From assembly GCF_000981225.1 (NCBI RefSeq), contig NZ_LAJC01000015.1, positions 31,791-95,790 on the forward strand: a DNA stretch of 64,000 nt, written 5' to 3'. A program made the position numbers and the translations under genes. The DNA comes from Allosalinactinospora lopnorensis (GTDB lineage Bacteria > Actinomycetota > Actinomycetes > Streptosporangiales > Streptosporangiaceae). The notes below the pieces were generated by a model. It ran no database searches. It was not told the origin of the DNA and saw only the letters and a program-made list of their open reading frames with translations. The number at the start of each line of letters is the position of its first letter. Position 1 is the stretch's first letter. This document shows, piece after piece, positions 58,545 through 64,000 of the stretch.

Positions 58545-60695
58545 TCAACCCGCGCCATCCGAGGAGTGGGTGAGCTGCAAACGAACCGGCTCGGCCAGTG
58601 CGGCGCGCGCCCCCTCGACGTCGGCGAGCCGGGCCGCGAGCGTCGCCACCGCCAGTTTCTCCGGCAGCACAGCGGCGAACTTCAGCCCGTGCACGGCTCT
58701 GCGGTCCACATCCGGCAGTACCAGGATCTCGCCGTTGTCCGTGCCCGCGCGAGCCTCGCGCCAGGCGTCCGGGGTCAGGTCCGCACGCAACCGCAGGGAC
58801 AGATCCGTTGGCCGCTGGACCGGATCGGCGATCGAGGGCAGGGTGGCGATGAGGGTGGCGTTGGCGCGGTAGCCGGCCCAGGTCCACCACCGCACTTCCT
58901 CTCCGATTCTGCTCACCAGCGAACCGCCGGGGTGCACGACACCGGGGGCCTCGTCCCGGCGCCACTCGGCCAGGGCGCTCTGGGCCCGGCGGGTGAGCAA
59001 CACCGGAGGGTCGACGCCGAGCAGCACCTCGCGCATGGCGCGGGTCAGCTCATACGACAGCCCGGCGATGCCGCCGCTGGTCCACTTGGCCACGCCCCCG
59101 CCCTCGGCGGGTTCGACGAAGGCCCTCCGCCGATTCCAGTCGATCGCGGTCACCCGCCAACTGCGTCCCCCGAGGAGCAGCAGCCGCGGCCCCGGCCTCT
59201 CTTCGGTCAGCACCGAGGTGTCGGTGCGGCCGATCTCCTCGCGCCCTGTCAACACGGTGAACTGCGGCGGCGCGGTGAAAGAGGCGGTCAGTTCGATGAA
59301 GTGGCGCCGCCCGAACCGCCGTTCGGCCTCCGGGCCGGCGAACAGCATCCCGTCGTCCTGGTCGAAAAACCCCTGGTCGACCATGTGGCGCAGGATGGGT
59401 GCCGCCGAGCGGTCGAAGGGCGCCAGCCCGTTCCACCCCTCCGGCCACAGGTGGTCGCCGATCGTGTGCTTCTGCAGGGTGAGGGCGAGCAGTTGCTGGG
59501 CCACCAGGTGGCGCGGCTCGGGCGGCGCGGTCACCGGTTCCACCCAGCCGCGCCCCCACAGCAGGAGCAGCCCCGCGGCCTGGAGCAGCGCCTCGCGCCG
59601 GGTCGCGAGGAACAGGCAGTTGCGCACGGCCCCGGACCGCCGACCGGTGCGTCCGATGCGCTGGAGGAACGAGGCTACGGTCGCGGGTGCGTCGATCTGG
59701 ATCACCCGGTCGAGGTCCCCCACGTCGATGCCGAGTTCGAGCGTGGACGTGGCGACGATGACGCAGTCCCGGGCTTCGGCGAAGGCCCGCTCGGAGCGGG
59801 TGCGCTCTTCGGCGGACAGCGACGCGTGGGACAGGTACGCGGTCACGTCGCGGGCGCGCAGGGCTGCGCCCAGCTCTTCCACCTGCCGCCGGGAGTCGCA
59901 GAACACCAGCCGCTTCTCGCCCCGGTGCAGTGTCGCGATCACCCTCGCGGCATTGTCGACCGAGCCGACGTAGTCGAGTTCCACCTCGCCGGCGGGGCGG
60001 GAGTCGCTCGGCGCCGCGGGCGCGGGATCGGGCGCGACCACCTGACCCGCCCGCTTCTCGGCGTTGGCCCCCTGCAACCAGGTGAGCAACTGGCGCGGGT
60101 TTCCCACGGTCGCTGACAGGCCGATCCGCTGGATGGGACGCCCGGTCACGCGCTCCAATCGCTCCAGGACGGCCAGCAGGTGCCATCCCCGATCGTCACC
60201 GGCGAAGGCGTGCACCTCGTCCACGACCACCGCGCGCACCTGCCCCAGCAGGTGCGCGTGGTCGGTTTTCACCCCGATCAGCATCGCTTCGAGCGACTCG
60301 GGGGTGGTAAGCAGGATGTCGGGCGGGTCGGTGCGGATCCGCTGCCGCCGCGCCTGGCGGGTGTCCCCGTGCCAGAGTTCGGCCCGGCGGCCGAGCCATT
60401 GGGCGTAGGAGTCGATCCGGGTGGCCAGGTTGTTGAGCAGCGCCTTGAGCGGGCACAGGTAGAGCACCGACAGGCCGGTCCAGCGCTGGTGCGCCATCGC
60501 CGAGAGCAGCGGGAAGCAGGCCGCCTCGGTCTTGCCGCCCGCGGTCGGGGCGAGCAGCACCGCGTCTTTTCCATCTATCAGCGGGGCGATCGCCGCCCGT
60601 TGCAGTGGCCGCAGGTCGGGCCAGTTGAGGGTGTTGACGATGTGGTGCGCCACGACCGGATCGAGCCGATCCACGGGGTCGCCGCCGGCCATCAC
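58545..60695 (-). CDS. brxHI: BREX type 2 helicase BrxHI (Lhr-like)
   Basis: A 716-residue SF2 helicase with Walker A LLAPTAGGKTEAAC (about residue 47), LLTTPESLEAML, DEVH box VVVDEVHAFAGDDRG, IGLSATVGNPRQL, VFCDSRRQVEELG, STLELGIDVGDLDRVIQIDA and the QRIGRTGRRSG motif. It has an Lhr-like C-terminal region. It is the last gene of the pglZ-brxD-brxHI order on the minus strand, overlapping brxD by 4 bp. Together these are diagnostic of BREX-2/Pgl antiphage systems. Family assignment is from gene order and motifs, without a profile search. Confidence 0.85.
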   Translation of the reverse strand: MMAGGDPVDRLDPVVAHHIVNTLNWPDLRPLQRAAIAPLIDGKDAVLLAPTAGGKTEAACFPLLSAMAHQRWTGLSVLYLCPLKALLNNLATRIDSYAQWLGRRAELWHGDTRQARRQRIRTDPPDILLTTPESLEAMLIGVKTDHAHLLGQVRAVVVDEVHAFAGDDRGWHLLAVLERLERVTGRPIQRIGLSATVGNPRQLLTWLQGANAEKRAGQVVAPDPAPAAPSDSRPAGEVELDYVGSVDNAARVIATLHRGEKRLVFCDSRRQVEELGAALRARDVTAYLSHASLSAEERTRSERAFAEARDCVIVATSTLELGIDVGDLDRVIQIDAPATVASFLQRIGRTGRRSGAVRNCLFLATRREALLQAAGLLLLWGRGWVEPVTAPPEPRHLVAQQLLALTLQKHTIGDHLWPEGWNGLAPFDRSAAPILRHMVDQGFFDQDDGMLFAGPEAERRFGRRHFIELTASFTAPPQFTVLTGREEIGRTDTSVLTEERPGPRLLLLGGRSWRVTAIDWNRRRAFVEPAEGGGVAKWTSGGIAGLSYELTRAMREVLLGVDPPVLLTRRAQSALAEWRRDEAPGVVHPGGSLVSRIGEEVRWWTWAGYRANATLIATLPSIADPVQRPTDLSLRLRADLTPDAWREARAGTDNGEILVLPDVDRRAVHGLKFAAVLPEKLAVATLAARLADVEGARAALAEPVRLQLTHSSDGAG

Positions 60696-62026
60696 AGGTC
60701 CAGGTCGATGTCGTCGGCCGAGGCGGCCAGGTTGCGCTCGGTCTCGGTGAGTTCGCCGCCGGCCACGGTCAGCGTGTAGTGCCGCCGGGGGTCGAAGTCG
60801 TCGAACTGGTCGATCCGGTCGAGCACGTCCCCGATGAGCTTCTTCAAAAACAGCCGGGGTGCTACCCCGACCTTGCCGCCCAGTGCCCCGCCGACCGCGC
60901 GCGCCAGGTCGGCGACGTAGGCGTCATCGGCCAGGGTCGTGATCCGTTCGGGATCGCCGGCTCCGGCGGCGTAGAGGTCGCGGATGGTGACCCCCAGCTC
61001 CACGAGTGACGCCAGGGTGAAGCCGGGCAGCCGCAGTTGCACAGCGCGCGGGTTGTCGAAGCGCGGTTCGGTCGTGAAGTCGGTCGCCAGCCGCTGGGCC
61101 AGCGGCGGGAGGCGCTGTACCCCCTGCTGCCCGTCGAAGAACGCCGGGGTTCCGGTGATCACCAGGGACAGGCCGGAGAAACGGCCCGAGTGCACCTCGT
61201 CGATGAGCTGCCGCAGCGCGTTGAGGGCCTTGTCGCGGGCGTCGGAGCGCACCCGCTGCAGGGTCTCGACCTCGTCCAGGACGACGAGCAGCCCGGGGTG
61301 GCCGCTGTCCCGCAGCACGGTCAGCAGTCCCTGCACGAAGCCCAGCGCTCCGAAGTGGTCGAGGTCGCCGCGCACGCCCGCGGCGCGGCGTGCGGCTGCG
61401 GCGACGTGCGGCTGCCCGCCGAGCCAGGACAGCACGGCCGCGGCGGTGGTCTCGTCCCCGGCGGCGAGCGCGCAGCGGTAGCCGTGCAGGGCGGTCGCGA
61501 ACGACGGGGCGTGCCGCGACACCTCGGCCAGCCGGGCCGCCAGCAGCTTTTCGACCGCCGAAGACAGCTCGTCCTCGCTCGCCCCGTCGGCGAGGGCATC
61601 CTCCTCAAGCGCGTAGAACCACGCGTCCACCACTGGCCGCAGCGCGCTCGGCGGGAAGCTGGCGGTGCTGAGCCGCTCGGTCAGCCGCCGGTAGACGGTC
61701 TCCAGCTTGTGCAGTGGTGTCTCGGTCTCGGAGATCTGGATCTCGCAGGTGGCGAAGTTGCGCCGCCGGGCGCGTTCGGCGAGCCACCGGGTGAAGAAGG
61801 TCTTGCCGGACCCGTACTCGCCGCGCACAGCCTTGAACACCGCCCCGCCGGCGGCGACCGCGTCCAGCTCGGCGTCGAGTGCCTGCTCGAACCGGCCCAG
61901 GCCGGTGGCGAACAGATCGAGCCCGCTGTCGGGCACGGCGCCGCGCCGCAGCGCGTCGAGCACAGCACGGCGGCGCGCCGCGCTGACCTGGGCGGGAGGG
62001 GGTGATCCGGCACTACTCACGTCCAC
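60692..62026 (-). CDS. brxD: BREX-2 ATP-binding protein BrxD
   Basis: A 444-residue P-loop ATPase. Walker A is VRGEYGSGKTFFTRWLAERA (about residue 70), Walker B LLVVLDEVETLQRVRSD and sensor LSLVITGTPAFFDGQQ; the domain order fits DUF2791/BrxD. A GTG at 62026 (GGGAG 4 bases upstream) or at 62020 starts the protein; the longer in-frame extension enters a repeat element. It lies between pglZ and brxHI. BREX-2 uses this ATPase together with PglW, X, Y, Z; the mechanism is not settled. Confidence 0.85.
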   Translation of the reverse strand: MDVSSAGSPPPAQVSAARRRAVLDALRRGAVPDSGLDLFATGLGRFEQALDAELDAVAAGGAVFKAVRGEYGSGKTFFTRWLAERARRRNFATCEIQISETETPLHKLETVYRRLTERLSTASFPPSALRPVVDAWFYALEEDALADGASEDELSSAVEKLLAARLAEVSRHAPSFATALHGYRCALAAGDETTAAAVLSWLGGQPHVAAAARRAAGVRGDLDHFGALGFVQGLLTVLRDSGHPGLLVVLDEVETLQRVRSDARDKALNALRQLIDEVHSGRFSGLSLVITGTPAFFDGQQGVQRLPPLAQRLATDFTTEPRFDNPRAVQLRLPGFTLASLVELGVTIRDLYAAGAGDPERITTLADDAYVADLARAVGGALGGKVGVAPRLFLKKLIGDVLDRIDQFDDFDPRRHYTLTVAGGELTETERNLAASADDIDLDL

Positions 62027-62055
62027 GAGTCTCCCATCCGGTGTACTGCCGGGAA

Positions 62056-62119
62056 CGCCGATCTCGGCGAAACCGGGGTTATTTCCGCTGTTCAAGGCCC
62101 ATTTTTGTCAAGATCGGCG
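62056..62119. repeat. 64-bp element with CGCCGATCT terminal inverted repeats between pglZ and brxD
   Basis: Nine-bp inverted ends CGCCGATCT (62056-62064) and AGATCGGCG (62111-62119). The inner left end also forms a small hairpin (CGCCGA-TC-TCGGCG). The right end TGTCAAGATCGGCG is identical to that of the trkH-downstream palindrome at 36646-36659. The pglZ stop codon is inside the element. It may act as a partial terminator or RNA-processing site within the BREX operon. Confidence 0.6.
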
Positions 62120-64000
62120 GGAGTGGAGGTCGAACTGGTCGCGCAGCAGGGGGGTGTTCAGGCGGAGGGTGCGCCCGTCCGGAAGCGTTTCCAGGACCTG
62201 GACGCCGTCGTAGTTGAGCAGTTGGCGCAGCACGGCGGCGAACCCGTCGGCGCGGGACGTGGGGTAGCCGACGCGCTGGGCCAGGGCGGTAGCCGGGAGG
62301 GTGCCGGCCTCCAGCAGCACCCGGACCGCGTTCTCCACCTTGTCCATGGACGGTTTGCGGGCCAGCAGCCCCACCTGTGCCTGGAAGGTCTCCGTGGCGA
62401 GGAGCCGGTCGACCAGCGCCTCGTCAGGCGCGCCCGGTGCGGGTGCGGCCCGCGTCTCCTCCCGCGCCGGCTCCGGCGGCAGGTCGAACAGCGCGTCGTG
62501 TGTCTCCTCCAGCTCCGCCCGCCGTTTGGCGCCCGGTGTCCGGCGGGGTGGCGTCGGTTCGGGGGCCACCGCCGGGGAACCCGCCGCGGTCGCGGGCGGG
62601 GCCGCATCCAGGCGCCACCAGGCGGGGCGCTGATCGCCCAGTTCGCGCCACCCCTTGGGGGGCTCCGCGCCGAAGGGAAGGAACGCCAGGACGGGGATGG
62701 CGACCTCGGCGAGGGAGGCGCCGCCGTGATAGCCGGCCTTCTGGGAGGTGTAGCGGGTGTCGGCGTCCCACAGGGCGACGATCCCGCCGCCGGCCACCAC
62801 CCGCGGGCCGGACAGGGCGACCTCGTTCGCGCCTGGCGGGTCGGTGGGCGCGCGGTGCCGGGCGGAGGCCACGTCCGCGCCGTCGACCTTGGCCCCGTGG
62901 CGGTCCACAACGTGCCCGTGGTCGCTGGTGAGGAGCACCGCCATGCCCTGGGTGGCGGCCACCCGCAGCAGTTCGCGTAGCTTGCCGATCTCGTCGAGCC
63001 GCCACGCGCCGTCGCCGAGTTTCCGCTCGTTGGCGAGCCGGTCGTCGATGGTGTTCAGCACGACGGCGACGTGTGTGCGCTCATCGGCGAGCGCGTCGGC
63101 CAGTCCGGGGCCGAACGCGTCGCCGGGGGTCTGGCCGCGCAGGTCGTCCTTGTGGAACACGGCCGCCCGGGCCGGACTCCAGAACCGGTGCCCGCCGAAC
63201 AGCCGCTTCTCGTCGGCCTGGGTGCCCTGGGTGAGTTCGCCCGCGAACAGCGAGGTGCGCGACACCGCGGTCACGGTGGGCAGGACGGCGGCCATGCCGC
63301 GCCGCCGCGGCGGGGAGTCGGCGTCCTCGGGCACCGGGTCGTACTCGGCCCACTGCCGGCGCAGCTCCTCGGCCAGCTCGGCGGCGATGGCGGCGCTCAT
63401 CCCGTCCAAGAGCAGCAGCAGGACCCGGCGCCCGGAGGCCGCCACGGGTTTGGCGACCCTGGCCAGGAAGGTTTCCACGGTCAGCATCGAGCCGGGGCCG
63501 GTCCCGGCCGCCGTCCAGGTGGCGAGCGTTTCGGCGAAGGCCCGGTCGATACCGCGCCGCCGTTCGCGGACCCGCGCGCCCAGCGCGTCGTAGGCGGTTC
63601 TCAGCTGCGGGTCGGGGTCGCCGCCGGCCTCGATGTGGTCCAGGGCCCGGTCCACCCAGCCGGTGTCGCCGATGTGGCGCTGCACCGCCGCGGCCACCGT
63701 CTCGGCTTCGGTGGCCGGGTCGGTGGCCAGCCACTGGGCGAGCCGCTGTCCCATCCGGGCCCGCTCGATGCGCACCCGCGTGTCAGGGTCGGCGGCCAGC
63801 AGGTGCGCGCCCAGATCCGCCACGGCCCGCGCGATCGCGCCGGGTTCTCCGCCTGCCAGGGCCCGCCCGGCCGCGGTGAACCGCGCGTCGAGGCCTTCGC
63901 GCAGGACCGGGCTGGCGGCGGCCGCGGTCTCGGCGCCGAACTGGCGTACCAGGTGGCTCGCCCGCTCCAGTACCGGGTCGGTGGTCCGCCGCGCCTCGCG
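62108..64000 (-). CDS. pglZ: BREX-2 phosphatase-like PglZ, N-terminus beyond the window
   Basis: At least 630 residues, continuing off the right edge. Alkaline-phosphatase-superfamily PglZ domain: [20 protein letters not shown] (metal Asp), [32 protein letters not shown] (Asp/His) and [21 protein letters not shown] Pro/Ala-rich linker and a C-terminal winged-helix-like tail follow. The frame stays open from 63823 to 64000 with coding composition, so the start lies further right. Upstream pglW, pglX and pglY are expected outside the window. The stop is embedded in a repeat element. Confidence 0.88.
   Translation of the reverse strand, partial: REARRTTDPVLERASHLVRQFGAETAAAASPVLREGLDARFTAAGRALAGGEPGAIARAVADLGAHLLAADPDTRVRIERARMGQRLAQWLATDPATEAETVAAAVQRHIGDTGWVDRALDHIEAGGDPDPQLRTAYDALGARVRERRRGIDRAFAETLATWTAAGTGPGSMLTVETFLARVAKPVAASGRRVLLLLLDGMSAAIAAELAEELRRQWAEYDPVPEDADSPPRRRGMAAVLPTVTAVSRTSLFAGELTQGTQADEKRLFGGHRFWSPARAAVFHKDDLRGQTPGDAFGPGLADALADERTHVAVVLNTIDDRLANERKLGDGAWRLDEIGKLRELLRVAATQGMAVLLTSDHGHVVDRHGAKVDGADVASARHRAPTDPPGANEVALSGPRVVAGGGIVALWDADTRYTSQKAGYHGGASLAEVAIPVLAFLPFGAEPPKGWRELGDQRPAWWRLDAAPPATAAGSPAVAPEPTPPRRTPGAKRRAELEETHDALFDLPPEPAREETRAAPAPGAPDEALVDRLLATETFQAQVGLLARKPSMDKVENAVRVLLEAGTLPATALAQRVGYPTSRADGFAAVLRQLLNYDGVQVLETLPDGRTLRLNTPLLRDQFDLHSRRS

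Overview
The window is very G+C-rich, gene-dense DNA with GTG/TTG starts, purine-rich ribosome binding sites and many Lrp, TetR, DUF397 and XRE/DUF5753 genes. This points to a filamentous actinobacterium; gene content fits a Nocardiopsaceae-like genome best. The family is an inference, as there is no rRNA or marker phylogeny here.

Layout. 0-10 kb: a LytTR-type two-component system next to a split acetate-type symporter with a DUF485 partner, acetyl-CoA synthetase, a DUF1348 protein and an OafA-type acyltransferase with an SGNH tail. 9.5-14 kb: an Lrp regulator divergent from a branched-chain/pyruvate-type 2-oxoacid dehydrogenase operon (E1alpha, E1beta, E2), then a double-psi beta-barrel protein. 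15-18 kb: kynureninase and tryptophan 2,3-dioxygenase with a divergent Lrp. 18-24 kb: an MFS exporter, DUF4031, HD hydrolase, PhzF, VOC protein, DeoR and glycerophosphodiesterase. 24-28 kb: TetR and a three-subunit proton-translocating transhydrogenase. 28-31 kb: a WhiJ-like set (ATP-binding protein, DUF397, XRE/DUF5753). 31-35 kb: a tandem-HTH TetR, an ICMT-like methyltransferase and the PTS-dependent dihydroxyacetone kinase genes dhaM, dhaK and dhaL. 34-45 kb: a secreted SGNH hydrolase, TrkH, an ArsR-SRPBCC fusion, a phosphodiesterase, a DUF3516 helicase, malate dehydrogenase and a CAU tRNA. 45-51 kb: an SMP-30-like protein, a membrane protein, and a flavin monooxygenase / methyltransferase / LuxR-TPR cluster. 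51-58 kb: two more sodium/solute symporter loci, one in a five-gene operon with a second LytS/LytTR pair. 58.5-64 kb: the 3' end of a BREX type 2 (Pgl) phage-defence operon (pglZ, brxD, brxHI), which runs off the right edge.

Themes. Acetate and C2/C3 use recurs: three SSS symporters with three different small partners, acs, an E1/E2 complex, mdh, transhydrogenase and Dha kinase. The two symporter modules with LytS/LytTR systems have the same gene order on opposite strands and look like paralogous transport-sensing units. The main defence system is BREX-2.

A caution runs through the annotation. About thirteen otherwise well-conserved reading frames, including malate dehydrogenase and acetyl-CoA synthetase, are broken by what looks like one missing base, mostly in short G/C runs; one break is an extra G in a seven-G run. 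Restoring that base gives family-typical lengths each time, so consensus sequencing errors are more likely than real pseudogenes. These genes are listed as CDS over their full extent, with the suspected site stated.
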